From Petrolisthes cinctipes (taxonomy: Eukaryota; Arthropoda; Malacostraca; Decapoda; Porcellanidae): a stretch of 64,000 bases of DNA. Shown in pieces: positions 1 through 10,865 of this stretch. The notes under the pieces were generated by a model. The model did not search any database. It had not been told where the DNA came from and saw only the letters and a list, made by a program, of their open reading frames with translations. Position numbers and translations under genes: made by a program. Where the stretch lies: contig JAWQEG010000292.1 in NCBI GenBank assembly GCA_033782935.1, positions 120,001 through 184,000 on the forward strand. Reading direction: 5' to 3'. How positions within the stretch are numbered: the first letter of the stretch is position 1; each line of letters starts with the position of its first letter.

Positions 1-583
1 TCACTTTTCAAATAGATATGATGTTTTCACTATGAAACTTGGGCCAGCATCCTGCATACTGATGTCATTTAAATGGTTTTGATTTAAACAATGGGCAACG
101 ACTTTATATGTTTCTAAGTAATTCTAGACTATATATATATATATATTTCTTGGAAACGTAATTCAGACAACTAAAGGCTAAAAATTGTTGCACCTGACAA
201 ATAAAAAATGGTTTAACCTAATAATACACGGTTGATTAAATAACTAACAATTTAAAACTTTACCAGAAAAAGCACAATGTTCAAGAGTTAAGCATATATG
301 TCTCATTAAGGGATTGAATAATTTGACACAAATTATCTATAAATAACATGGGTGTGAGCTGACCTCGTGAGAATGGGAAACTTCCTGTATCCATAGCTAG
401 TAAATGACAATAAACAGACCCCTCACTGTCCCCTCTCAACCATTGATCACCTCTATATATGTACACAGTATACGTATGCCGCGACATTAGGAGAGCAATG
501 TCCACCTACAGTATAGTCACTGTTGAAGTCAGCCCATCCAATCTTAGACTGACAGGTCATGAAAATCCGTTCTTTATAAAAAC
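1..583. other. AT-rich stretch with no recognised gene
   Basis: I see no supported coding region here; the short open frames lack any recognisable motif. A short (TA)n run lies near 128-146. The stretch leads into a TTAA-flanked MITE at 588. Confidence 0.5.
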
Positions 584-587
584 TTAA

Positions 588-734
588 AGACCCTGTGGTC
601 GTCTATGATACCAGGTGGCTTCTGATTCCTCCTGACTATGCCACGAAACAAGGTCCTTCCAAGTAGGTGGTGTTTCGGGACAATGTTTGAGGGACTCACT
701 AAACATCAATTTTTTCACGACAGTACAGGATCCC
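588..734. mobile_element. TTAA-flanked palindromic MITE (family B), copy 1
   Basis: The 147-bp segment lies between TTAA at 584-587 and TTAA at 735-738. Its core carries facing copies of a motif close to TGATTCCTCCAAACTATGCC and its reverse complement, here diverged. The same core recurs near 8310, 18410, 41210 and 48210. TTAA duplications are typical of piggyBac-type insertion; that assignment is inferred, since no transposase is present. Confidence 0.55.
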
Positions 735-879
735 TTAATTGACTCTATTATAAAATGGTGAACCGTTCTCTGTGTTCTGCCCTGCATTACGACCTTACAC
801 CAGTACACAGTGTTCTTATGAGTTTGTGTATTTACTGTATACAACGAGAATTTTTTTTCCCATTATTCTCATCTAAGTA

Positions 880-1089
880 CAGCCACAATCAAATAACCAC
901 CGACACTTTCCTTCCATTGTAGTAAATATCTTGGTAATAAAGAACAACACGTGTATGATTTTGCAGCACATTACAGTAATAATTGATGGGGTTGAGTTGC
1001 CATAAGGTGTTGTACGACTATAGTTTGATATGATACTAATTTATTTGCACGATGGAAGGAAAGTGTTGGCGTTTTTTTTATTGTGGCTG
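880..1089. mobile_element. TA-flanked MITE (family A), copy 1
   Basis: A 210-bp element flanked by TA at 878-879 and 1090-1091. It begins CAGCCACAATCAAATAACC and ends with an imperfect inverted copy of about 37 bp. Four more copies lie at 1631, 30591, 31242 and 41551, all 209-214 bp. TA target and a CAG-starting TIR suggest a Tc1/mariner-type non-autonomous element. Confidence 0.8.
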
Positions 1090-1156
1090 TACAGAATCGA
1101 ATATGCTGTAGAGAAGTGTGTATACTGACCGCCACATTAATCTCTGCTTCTCTCAG

Positions 1157-1267
1157 ATGTGGACAAGAAGTTGAACAATGATTTGCTGTTGAAGTCCACT
1201 GGATCCAGGATAATGTGTACCGCTGCCTGCAATATCCTTCCTGACTGTATATCCTACAACTATAAAG
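1157..1267 (+). CDS. Candidate internal exon A, PAN/apple-like segment
   Basis: The 111-bp exon follows the acceptor CTGCTTCTCTCAG and ends at AAAG|GTAACA. It enters and leaves in phase 1 (37 codons). The peptide holds spaced cysteines (MCTAACNILPDC then ISYNYK), the pattern of the middle of PAN/apple domains, extracellular protein- or sugar-binding folds. It splices in frame to exon B at 2212, where the split codon becomes GAT. The first exons must lie left of the window. Function beyond 'secreted PAN-like' is not known. The call rests on splice signals and phase agreement only. Confidence 0.55.
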
Positions 1268-1548
1268 GTAACAAAAACATAGCACTCTTATTACTACAAC
1301 TATTACGGTACCACACACACTATTCTTATTCATATAACTATTATGGTAGCACACACAACACTACTCTGATATCATAATACAGACTTGTGAACTGGACTAA
1401 GAGACTTTTTGTGTGGTTGATATACTATATGGAAAGCACAATTTATGGTACAAATGCTGAATGTTTAATCCTGTATGTGTTTATGTGTGTGTTGAAAAGT
1501 GACGGGATGCCATTCTTCATAATTATTGTTAGTATCAGACAATATATA

Positions 1549-1590
1549 GTGGTGGTGGTGGTAGTGGTGGTGGTGGTGGTGGTGAGGAAT
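1549..1590 (+). repeat. (GTG)n microsatellite
   Basis: An interrupted GTG run inside the intron between exons A and B. Open frames across it (poly-V, or poly-T on the other strand) are products of the repeat. Confidence 0.8.
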
Positions 1591-1630
1591 GTAGTAAAGG
1601 GAGAGAGGGTGATGGAGTGAGAGGAGGTTA

Positions 1631-1839
1631 AGCCACAATCAAATAACCACCGACACTTTCCTTCCATCGTGCAAATAAATCAGTATCATATCAAAATATA
1701 ATCGTACAACACCTTACGTCAACTCAACCCCATCAATTATTATTATGAGGTGCTGTAAGATCATACATGTGTTGTTGTTTATTGCCAAGATATTTACTAC
1801 AATGGAAGGAAAGTGTCGGTGGTTATTTGATTGTGGCTG
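1631..1839. mobile_element. TA-flanked MITE (family A), copy 2
   Basis: The 209-bp copy begins AGCCACAATC after TTA and ends TTGTGGCTG. TIRs and interior match copies at 31242 and 41551 closely. It lies in the intron between exons A and B; the first TIR base is changed (C to A). Confidence 0.75.
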
Positions 1840-2211
1840 TGCATACAGTCGCGTCGCTCGAGGTTCAAGTTGTTGTTATTGTTGTGCCTTGGTAGTCTCA
1901 CGGTAAGCTGTGTATCCGATTTCGTATATACTGTAATAATCATAATACGTAGTTTATACAGCTGTTCTTATTATTTGAATGGTCGGCTATACAGGCAATA
2001 ATGGAAAATATACAGGCATTTTCGAACAATTTTTCGTTAGTTTAGTATAAATACTATATATTCTGCAAAATATTACAGTAATCTAAACATTATTTACTTT
2101 TATGTATGTTATATGTATTTCAACATCAATATAATATCAGTGGATGTTTTGTGAGTCCAGACAGAACACAACATAACACAACCTAACCTAACCTAACCTA
2201 CCCTTCTCCAG

Positions 2212-2315
2212 ATGATGGGTTGCAGTGTGAACTGCTGAGTACAGGGATAACGAATATCGGACAACTGACGGACGCAAGTGGCTGGTCCTACATGAGCGAA
2301 GTGCCGCCTAAAAGG
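2212..2315 (+). CDS. Candidate internal exon B, end of PAN/apple-like segment
   Basis: Preceded by the pyrimidine-rich acceptor CCTTCTCCAG and ended by the good donor AGG|GTGAAT. Length 104 bp: it enters in phase 1, completing the GAT codon opened by exon A, and leaves in phase 0. The peptide includes GLQCELLSTG and a GWSYMSEV ending, which resembles the last strand of PAN domains. A stronger donor inside the exon was not seen. The next in-phase exon is 27 kb away at 29517. A (GA)n tract begins 17 bp downstream. Confidence 0.5.
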
Positions 2316-2327
2316 GTGAATAAAAAT

Positions 2328-2331
<4 letters not shown>

Positions 2332-2416
<85 letters not shown>
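2332..2416 (+). repeat. (GA)n microsatellite
   Basis: An almost pure GA run of about 85 bp. It lies just beyond the 3' end of the minus-strand CR1 element and may adjoin its tail. Confidence 0.9.
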
Positions 2417-2419
<3 letters not shown>

Positions 2420-2563
2420 GTTACAAGAAGTTACAAGGAAAAGAAGTACCCTAGGGGACCTTACGATCCATACAAAGAGGGTACCTGTGGGTTTAGTTGC
2501 GCAAGTAGGCGACCGTCCTCGAATGTGTCATGTGAAACCATCAAGGAACACTCGCACAACGGC

Positions 2564-5360
2564 TTAAACACCTAGACGGTGATTTAAGACTTTGTCTAAT
2601 CTGGACTTGAACTGATCCACAGAGTTGCTGTTGACTACATCAGCAGGAAGCGCGTTCCAAGTACCGCAGATGCTGTATGTAAAGAATTTACCACATAGAT
2701 CACAGTTGTATCGCTTCAGTTCAAGTTTGTAGCCATGATTCCTGGTTGTGCCCTCACTGAGTTGGAAAATGTCCCTGTAGTCTACATTGTCAAAGCCTCG
2801 TAGTATTTTAAACACTTCGATAAGCTGACCACGCAGTCTCCGGGTTTCCAAAGAGAACAGGTCGAGTTCTACCAACCGATCTTTATAGCTCTTGTGTCTA
2901 AGAGAGGGTATAAGTTTGGTTGCCCTGGCTTGCACTCGTTCCAATCTCGCGATATCCTTTCGGTAAGAAGGACTCCAAAACTGGACTGCATACTCCAGGT
3001 GCGGTCGGACAAGGGAATTGTACAGACAAAGTACTATCTCCTTGTTCCGGTATCCAAACTGTCGCTTTATGTACCCTAACATCCTTTGGGGTTTCTTCTC
3101 AGCCTCAATACACTGCTTTGAGAACTTGAGGTCGCTGGTGATAGTTACACCCAAGTCTTTCTCAGTATCAGTGCTTACGAGAGCATTGCCCTTAAGGTTA
3201 TACTCTGTTCGGGGGTTTCTGTGGCCTATATGCATAACTGTGCATTTGTTCACGTTAAATGGCATTTGCCACGTGTCAGACCACTCCCCAATCTTCCTAA
3301 GATCTTCTTGTAAGCGGGTAGTATTTCCTTCTTTCGCGACATTCATACCAAGCTTAGTATCATCGGCGAATTTGGAAATCTTGGCAACCATGTCACCATC
3401 CACGTCATTAACATAGATGATAAACAGTAGTGGTCCCAGAACAGAACCTTGGGGAACACCGCTAGTAACGGGCACCCACTCTGAAGCCTGTCCATTCACT
3501 ACCACCCGCTGCCGTCTGTCACTTAGCCAGTTCTCTATTTAATTTGCCACATTTCCGTCTATGCCCAGTGCACGCACTTTCCGAAGGAGGCGGCGGTGGG
3601 GTACCTTATCAAAGGCTTTCTGAAAGTCTAAGTAGACAACATTGACCGCTTTATCCCGATCATGCTCACTGAAAACAAAATGGAAGAATTCCACCAGATT
3701 TGTGAGGCATGACCGGTGCTGCCGGAACCCATGCTGGGAACCCCTCAGTAGCAAATTTGATTCTAAGTGTGCCGTTATTTTGTCCACCATGATGCTCTCC
3801 ATGAGTTTACAGACTATCGAGGTTAAACTGATGGGTCTGTAGTTTGACGGTTGGCTAGCATCTCCCTTCTTGAAGATAGGAGTCACCTCTGCCTCACGCC
3901 AGTCTCTAGGAACGCATCCAGTCTGGATTACTCTGTTGAAGACCATGCACAGGTGCCGTGATACTTCACCATGCACTTCTTTCAACACTCTAGGTAAGAA
4001 CCATCCGGACCGGGGGACTTGTTTGCTTTTAATTCGATTATTTTTCTCTTAATTTCTTCTTGGGTGAAGACCATTGACTCCAACTTCTCACTGAAGGAGT
4101 CCAATGGTTCAGGAATGGGACCACTCTCCTCAGAGAACACTGAAGAGAAGTACTCATTTAAGAGGTTAGCATTTTCTGCATCAGAGTGCATCAATGCTCC
4201 ATCCTCATTCACCAAGGGACCGATCCTGCGTCAGATTAGTTTACGGCCATTCACATAACTGAAAAACTCCTTGGGGTTCTCTTTGCAGAGTCTAGCCACA
4301 CGGACCTCCTCAGCACGCTTAGCCGCCCTTATTTTGGACTTCACGTTTCGATTCAGTCTTCTATGACCGTCAAAGTCCCCAGATGTCTTCGCTCGACGAT
4401 ACGCAGTTCTCCTCTCCCTTAGTAGGTTACGGATTTCCCGATTAAACCACTTTGGTTGGATGAACTTCTGACCTGTTCCCTTCAGAGGAATAAAGCGCGA
4501 CTGAAGTTCCATGAAGGAAGACAAGAATAACCTCCACATATCATCAGCACTCTCTCCCTCCTCTAGTTCCATTTTAGCAACGCCTTCACGAAGACCTGCA
4601 AAGTTCGCTCTCCCCATGTCTAATTTTCTATGCACCGGGGTCACGGTCTCCATATTAGGGACCTTAACTGAAAATCTTATAAGCTTGTGGTCGCTTCCGC
4701 CTATTTTTTCGTTTACAGAGAGGTCTTGAATGATGTCATCCTCGGAGGTGAGGACCAAGTCGAGTATGTTAGCACCTCTTGTTGGCTCCCTTACCCATTG
4801 AGTGAGGAATTCATCATTTACAAACTCCAAGAGTGGTGTGTTCTCGGCAGAGGGCTCTCTGGTTTCCCAGTCAACATGTGTGTTGAAGTTCCCCATAAGG
4901 ATGCACACCCTGCCGTCCACTAGTTCACCCAGCAACTGGTATAGGTCCCTGTCCATCTCATTGAGTTGTCCAGGGGGTCTATAAAGCAGCAGGGTTCTGT
5001 ATTTTGCAGTGCCTATTTCTAGGTCAACTCCAAGGAGCTCGTGGTTCGATGTGATGTTGCAGGTCATCGATTTGATAGAGTTCTTTACATACAACAGCAC
5101 ACCACCACCCCCTCTGTCCTCTCTATCTTTGTGGAAGAGTTGGTAGCCTGGAATCACGAATTCCCCTTCAAGATCTCTGTCTGAGGTTCTCAACCATGAC
5201 TCCGTTATGGCCACCATCTCGGGTTCCTCTGTCGCAACAAGGGCCCGCAGTTCCAAAAACTTGTTTCGGATGGACCTGGCGTTGAACAATAGAACCTTCA
5301 GGGAACCCCCAACTGCAGGGCTCCCTATGCTCTTCCGTTTCCCGGTTTGGTCATTGTCTT
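2564..5360 (-). pseudogene. CR1 ORF2: endonuclease-reverse transcriptase, broken
   Basis: The APE-type endonuclease part (5289-4231) shows FNARSIRNK, AITESWL, a GNFNTHVDW block (GDFN type) and GGSDHKLI, the DNA-nicking active-site blocks. The RT part shows SPGPDG, NYRPISLTS, VYLDFQKAFDKVPH, GVPQGSVLGPLLF and the catalytic FADDTKL at about 3345. Together they copy element RNA onto a nicked chromosome. Breaks: TGA near 4231 after NGRKLI, a frameshift near 3985 after PGPDG, and TAA near 3539 just before IENWLSD. The frame is open upstream of 5289 to about 5360 with no ATG, so the true start is unclear. This copy cannot make full ORF2 protein. Confidence 0.9.
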
Positions 5361-6580
5361 GGTAGTGCTGGGGATATCCTTCTTCAGGATCTCTGCGAAT
5401 GTCTTCTCTGGTGTCACTCTAGCATAGCGACGAGGGCTCTCCTCCACGCTCGGTCGAGTGCTCCTGAGACATCGTCGGACGGCGTCTTCCATTAATTTGG
5501 AAAGCACTTCTTTCTCCTTTGGTGAGAGATGTGTGCCATCCCTCTGGTAGAGGTCGTCTCTACCAAAGAGTGAGGTGTAGGGGTCCACAAAGAACACCCC
5601 CTCAGCAGTACACAAATCAGCCAGGCACTGATTTACTGCAATGTTCTTTGACAGAGCAGTCCCTAAAGGGCCTCTCCTTGGGAGCATGCCAACAACTACC
5701 CTTCTGCGGGTTTTACACCCACAGTCATCTACTGCACCGAGCACATCCGAGAGGACTCCTTCGGTCATGCCTACTCTACCATTTTTCAGGTAGATGTCAT
5801 TACCACTCACCATGAGTGCAATGACAGCAGATCTGGACGTTTGGATCCTCTCAGCTTCCTTTCGGAGGTCAGCATTGCCACAACCTGGCAAACAATTCAC
5901 CTTCACAGAAGTGTGAAGGCGATCTGCCATTAGGGGTTGCAGCCCTCGTGCCTGGGAATCACCTACAATGTGTATATCCACAGGCCTCTCATTGGTAGGA
6001 GCACGAGATGCCTTGTGAGGAACCCGAGAGTGTTTTGAATTCCTGCCGGGCTCGTCACTTCCTCCAGGTTGCTTCTTCTTCATCTTCTTTTCCTTCTTCA
6101 TTTTCTTTTCCTTCTTATTTGATTCCTCACTTTCCTCTAATCCCTCCTCAACTGTCTTCTTGGGTTTTTCTCCCTTCTCCATATTCCCCTCCTCTTTTCC
6201 ATCACACTTTTCTGCAGTCTCTTTCCTTCTGCAGTCTCTTTTCCCTCTTCGTTGTTGTTGTTCTTCTTGTTGTTGTTGTTCTTCTTGTTGTTCTTCTTTA
6301 CCGCCGTGGTGGAGCTCTCCGGTGAAGAAGCTCCTTGGACTGCCTTGTCTCTCACATGGCAGTCACACCTCTGTGAGTCCATTCGGAGAACTTCCTCCTT
6401 TAGGGAGTTGTTCTCCTTCGTGAGCAGTGAGATGTGCTTCATCAACCTCTCCTCGAGTTTGCAAAAGTCGCAGACACTCGAGGAGTCTAGGTCGCTCGCA
6501 CTCCTCCCGCTGAAGTCCTCACACCAGCGGTACACCTTGCATGTAGTACATGTAAATTTTCTTGCTGATGGACCAGTCAT
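5325..6580 (-). pseudogene. CR1 ORF1: PHD-like finger, coiled coil and SGNH esterase, frameshifted
   Basis: The N-terminal part (6580-6137) has a cysteine cluster, CTTC, a further Cys in RWC, then CDFC, resembling the PHD-like finger of CR1 ORF1. A charged Leu-rich stretch (probable coiled coil) and poly-Asn/Lys follow. The second part (6182-5325, another frame) holds the esterase: GDSQ at residues 74-77, SGND at 126-129 and DGTHLS at 215-220, the Ser, Asn and Asp/His blocks of SGNH/GDSL hydrolases. Esterase ORF1 proteins bind element RNA and self-associate in some families; the ester substrate is unknown. The frame changes in the AAC-repeat between about 6300 and 6180, so ORF1 is broken here unless slippage restores it. 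Confidence 0.85.
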
Positions 6581-7215
6581 CTCGCTCTAATTCAATTTAA
6601 GACCAATGATACAAAAGAAAAGGTAATGTGATTTGGTCTCGCATAAGTCTCATCCGCCTACTTCCAGAAGGTTTTCGGTCGTTCGGCCAACAGAAACCCT
6701 TATGAGCCAAGCACACCAACCCTAAGGTCTCCCCTGGGCCGGACGGCCCCAATCGTGCCGCAGCTCCCAAATGAGCAGCACAAGTGTCCTAAGTAAATGG
6801 GACTCTGATTTTTCGACAGGGGTGCTTGAAGTGTAACCGTCGTCCTACTAATCCCTACTAATCCTCCATCCGCGGCCAAACTTAAAGCAAATAGTAAAAC
6901 TAAATGTCCACGACTTAATCCGAGATCTTTTACTGGCCTGGCAGCCAGCGAGGCACGAAAGCTCTCTCACCAAAGAGCAGTCGAGCCTTTAGGCACCTAA
7001 GAACGGTCACAGGGAGCTAGTCAGGCTTATTAATCTAAGAGAATACCTACGGGGGTCCTGAGGCATCTCCATTACTCGTACTACACACGCCTGAGATCCC
7101 TTCAATCTCAGCCCTTTCGAAACCTGTGAGCGTTAAAAGGCGTTGTTTTAGGAGGTTCCAAAGCCTCCCTTCTCACACGGCATAAGGTAGCTGGTGAGGT
7201 CGTTAACAATAAAAA
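6581..7215 (-). other. Probable CR1 5' leader, non-coding
   Basis: A more GC-balanced stretch between the ORF1 start and AT-rich flank at about 7200. No ORF or tRNA fold was recognised. Its link to the element rests on position only. Confidence 0.4.
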
Positions 7216-7439
7216 CTTATATCGAAAGTGATGAAGATTTTTGTTTTTGTTTTGTTAGGACAGTTGAAGATCAGTTGTGAAACTTAATATTAACATGAAG
7301 ATTTGACAACTCTTAGTCAGGATCCTAATAACGCTACCTTTCTGGCACGGGTAACCCAACTGGACTAAATGTCCCCCAGCATAGCTAGCAAAATTCAAAC
7401 AGATCACACAAGCTCTCTCACCGACGGCAAGGTAGTTGT

Positions 7440-7440
<1 letters not shown>

Positions 7441-7491
<51 letters not shown>
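7441..7491 (+). repeat. (GA)n microsatellite
   Basis: A pure GA run of about 50 bp flanked by unique sequence. Frames across it code for Arg/Glu or Ser/Leu runs and are not genes. Confidence 0.9.
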
Positions 7492-7493
<2 letters not shown>

Positions 7494-7636
7494 CCGTGAA
7501 CGGATGATTACATGTGAAAGGAAACAAAGTTTTATAGAGATGGATAGGTAGAGTAACATACAACATATAATTCTGCAACATCTTTTGAATGAAATAGCCT
7601 TACAATGGTGTTTGGCTCGTACTGGTTCCTTTAAGG

Positions 7637-8263
7637 CAATGGTTCTCAAACTGGGTGCCGTGACACCAGCACCTAGGGGTGCCACAAGATTGTCATGAAT
7701 TTTGTCTTGGCTAAGATCGTCTCAAGGTACATTTGTAAAACAGTGTTTGTAGCAGTCTGCCTATAATTAATTGTCGGTGTAGGAAGGTACTCGCTCTAAT
7801 ATTTTTCTAAAATATATGTAGATATTTCCTTTTGCACACTTGTAATAATAATGATAATAATGGCAATAGTCACATCAAGCACATATATCTCACTAAATCA
7901 GGTTAGCTTTTGTTTGTTTTGCTTATTTGATTATCAGATATTATCATACCTTTTATTTTTTTATTTTTTTTTATGCTAGTCTGCATTTATAACTCTTTAA
8001 TTAATCTAATTCTAATATTCTGAATCTAATTCTACTGATCAGTTCTATGTTTGGGCATGTACTGTACCATATGTTAATTTTGGTTTGAGTACGGATAATA
8101 ATTGTAAATCATTAATTAAAGTAATTTAAACAGGTACAATGGCATATCAAAAGTTAATTCATGTGAGGAGGGGTGAGGGTGAAAAAAGAGGTGCCACAGA
8201 AACGATTATATAAATTCAGGTCAGGGTGCCATCACTGAAAAAAGATTGAGAACCACTGCTATA
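7637..8263. mobile_element. hAT-like non-autonomous element inside a MITE
   Basis: Starts CAATGGTTCTCAAAC and ends with the inverted form GATTGAGAACCACTG plus 5 bp. These resemble the CAGNGGTTCTCAA termini common in hAT elements. The 8-bp flanks CTTTAAGG (7629-7636) and CTATAAGG (8264-8271) match at 7 of 8 positions, as expected of a hAT duplication. Interior AT-rich, no transposase. It sits in the left TTAAGG end of the family-B MITE that resumes at 8272. Confidence 0.6.
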
Positions 8264-8271
8264 CTATAAGG

Positions 8272-8428
8272 TGTGATTCTCTTGTTAGTAAATTAAAAAG
8301 GTTTGTGATTCCTCCAAACTGTGCCAGAAAACAGACGCCCTCAATGGTACTAATAGGAGAACAGTTCTGTGGTATAGTTTGGAGAAATGTTTCGAGACCT
8401 TCCAATTCACCATTAAGAGAATCTTCCC
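8272..8428. mobile_element. TTAA-flanked MITE (family B), copy 2, interrupted at its left end
   Basis: The core GATTCCTCCAAACTGTGCC and its inverted partner flank a short loop. The right end reads CTTCCC followed by TTAA at 8429-8432. The left TTAAGG lies at 7631-7636 and is split from the body by the hAT-like insertion. Confidence 0.55.
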
Positions 8429-8432
8429 TTAA

Positions 8433-8651
8433 GTGGGTGCGGGAATAGGGGGACAGGCTTGGGGGGTGGTTAGGGTGGTGCGGGGAGTTTTTTGGGGGGC
8501 CATAGGGGTTTAGGGGGGTGCGGGAGTAGGGGGACAGGCTTGGGGGGGTTAGGGGGGTGCGGGAATAGGCGGATAGGCTTTCTACCCCCCCCCCCAAGCC
8601 TGTCCCCCTATTCCCGCACCCCTCAAGCCTGTCCCCCACTCCCGCACCCCC
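8433..8651. mobile_element. G-rich/C-rich palindromic element flanked by TTAA, copy 1
   Basis: Repeated G-rich units (GTGCGGGAATAGGGGGACAG) run into their inverted C-rich counterparts, giving a long hairpin. TTAA flanks at 8429-8432 and 8652-8655. The G runs could form quadruplexes. The element joins the right end of a family-B MITE. No coding capacity. Confidence 0.6.
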
Positions 8652-8662
8652 TTAAGGGACCC

Positions 8663-8705
8663 TGTCATAATAATAGCAATAATAGTAATAATAATAATAA
8701 TAATA

Positions 8706-8741
<36 letters not shown>

Positions 8742-8983
8742 GTAATAATAGTAATAATAATAATAATAGTAGTAATAATAATAATAATAATAATAATGAT
8801 AATAACAATAATAATAATAGTAATAATAATAATAATAGTAGTAATAATAATAATAGTAGTAATAATAATAATAATAGTAGTAATAATAATAATAATAGTA
8901 GTAATAATAATAATAAAAGTAGTAGTAGTAATAATAATAATAATAATAATAATAATGATAATAATACTAATAATAATATGAAA
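8663..8983 (+). repeat. (TAA/TAG)n microsatellite
   Basis: About 320 bp of TAA triplets with TAG, TGA and CAA variants. The poly-Asn frame across it is a repeat artefact. Confidence 0.95.
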
Positions 8984-9057
8984 TGATCTAGTTTGGTAGC
9001 CTGATCAGGAGGAAGCAGCAGATGCCTCTACTTTTCATACATGATCACAGTGGATCG

Positions 9058-9454
9058 ATTCCACAGTGGTTGGTATTGGTTTGTTAGCACGCAAACGAAA
9101 GAATGTTTGCCGTGTAAATGACTTATGGGTGAATTATGTACTGAATTTGGTGAGTAAACTATACAGTGATCACTATTATTGTTATTATTATTATTAAATG
9201 ACTTATGGGTGAATTATGTAATGAATTTGGTGAGTAAACTATACAGTGATAATTATTATTATTATTATTATTATTAAATGACTTATGGGTGAATTATGTA
9301 ATGAATTTGGTGAGTAAACTATGCAGTGATCATCATCATTATCTAACTGTTGGATGGATTTTGTGAATGTGGATACTCAGCTTTTGGAAAATAATGAAGC
9401 CTTACAAGTGTGGTTGGTTGGGAAGCTAACAAACCAATACCACTGTGGAGTCAA
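9058..9454. mobile_element. Small inverted-repeat element enclosing a minisatellite
   Basis: TCCACAGTGG..TTGGTATTGGTTTGTTAGC at about 9060-9090 is matched in inverse at 9424-9452 (GCTAACAAACCAATACCAC). Between them lies the three-copy minisatellite at 9116-9343. No ORF. Family not recognised. Confidence 0.5.
9116..9343 (+). repeat. ~80-bp minisatellite, three copies
   Basis: Three head-to-tail units start AAATGACTTATGGGTGAATT and end CAGTGAT followed by a variable (TTA)n. Units differ by few bases apart from the triplet run. Confidence 0.85.
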
Positions 9455-9468
9455 ATCAGTATCCTTAA

Positions 9469-9679
9469 GGGGGTGCGGGAATAGGGGGACAGGCTTGGGG
9501 GAGGGTTTGGGGGGTGCGGGAATAGGGGACAGGCTTGGGGGGGGTTGGGGGGTGCGGGAATAGAGGGACAGGCTTGGGGGGGGGGGGGTAGAAAGCCTGT
9601 CCCCTATTCCCGCACCCCCCTAACCCCACCTCCCGCACCCCCCCCCCCCCCAAGCCTGTCCCTCTATTCCCGCACCCCC
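9469..9679. mobile_element. G-rich/C-rich palindromic element flanked by TTAA, copy 2
   Basis: TTAA at 9465-9468 and 9680-9683 enclose three G-rich units then their inverted C-rich copies. The two ends are exact inverse repeats (GGGGGTGCGGGAATAG). This is the cleanest copy of the family. Confidence 0.65.
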
Positions 9680-9853
9680 TTAACGCAGGTTATTGTATAC
9701 GTCTCTCTTACACTCACATGATGACATATGTATCTCTTGTCGAGTCAAAAACTAACATTTTACAAAGTGTTAGAAAATAAACAAATACAGATAATACTCC
9801 TAAACTCAATATATACAGTAGTAGTCTATCTTCTATGTTACAGCAAGATGAAT

Positions 9854-9870
9854 ATTATTATTATTATTAC

Positions 9871-9946
<76 letters not shown>

Positions 9947-9947
9947 G

Positions 9948-9982
<35 letters not shown>

Positions 9983-9986
9983 TTTA

Positions 9987-10031
<45 letters not shown>

Positions 10032-10035
10032 TAAC
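9854..10035 (+). repeat. (TTA)n microsatellite
   Basis: About 180 bp of TTA/TAT triplets with rare interruptions, followed by A-rich sequence to about 10080. Confidence 0.95.
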
Positions 10036-10319
10036 AATGCTTGGTAGCAAAAAAAAAAAAATAATAATAAAAAAAAATAAAGCGGTCAAGAGGGTGTAGG
10101 CTAAAACGAATAAGGAAAATAGAAAATCGTGAACATGTCCACACTGAATGAACGAGTTATAAGTTGTCCCGAGTCATGCGAATTTAATAATGGCGTGATT
10201 GTCCTGTAGCCCTTTACATTAGTATGATTAGACTGTGAGAGCTGGAGTGAAGGTAAAATATTCCAACACGAACATTGTATTAAACCTCATGTGAACAAAT
10301 CAGGCAGTAATATAGTCAG

Positions 10320-10539
10320 AGAGAAAGGTGCTTATTTATTATTATTATTATTATTATTTTTATTTTTTTTGGGGGGAGGGGGGGGAGGTCGTGAATTAAA
10401 TATATAGTAATTTTTTTATTTGAACAGAAAGAAAGGTGTTATCTATTATTATTATTATATATTTTTTTTTTGGGGGGGGAAGTGAGGTCGTGAATTAAAT
10501 ATATAGTATTTTTTTTTTATTTGAAAAGAGAGAAAGGTG

Positions 10540-10599
<60 letters not shown>

Positions 10600-10678
10600 T
10601 ATATTTTTTTTGGGGGGGAAGTGAGGTCGTGAATTAAATATATAGTATTTTTTTTTTTTTTGAAAAGAGAGAAAGGTG

Positions 10679-10740
<62 letters not shown>

Positions 10741-10865
10741 TTTTTTTTTTGGGGGGGAAGTGAGGTCGTGAATTAAATATATAGTAATTTTTTTATTTGA
10801 ACAGAAAGAAAGGTTTTTTTTTTTTTTGGGGGGGGGGGAGGGGTGAGGTCGTGAATTAAATATAT
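10320..10865 (+). repeat. Minisatellite with nested (TTA)n and homopolymer runs
   Basis: About five units share GAAAGGTGTTATT, a TTA/TA run, T-runs, GGGGGGG and GTCGTGAATTAAATATATAG. Unit length varies with the triplet run. No coding potential. Confidence 0.85.

Larger units (their letters stand above)
2430..7215 (-). mobile_element. CR1-like non-LTR retrotransposon, nearly full length
   Basis: Read on the minus strand the order is leader (7215-6581), ORF1 with zinc-finger-like and esterase parts, and ORF2 with endonuclease and reverse transcriptase, then a short 3' noncoding tail. PHD plus esterase in ORF1 is an established trait of CR1-like LINEs. The copy is broken by one ORF1 frameshift and by two stops and one frameshift in ORF2. 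The exact 5' and 3' borders and any target duplication could not be fixed. Confidence 0.8.

Noticed and set aside
6600..7200. tRNA- or rRNA-like gene in the CR1 leader
   Set aside because: Composition looks structured but no cloverleaf or conserved rRNA segment could be drawn.
8492..10144. Poly-Asn, poly-Ile and poly-Tyr open frames
   Set aside because: Direct translations of TAA/TTA microsatellites in different frames.
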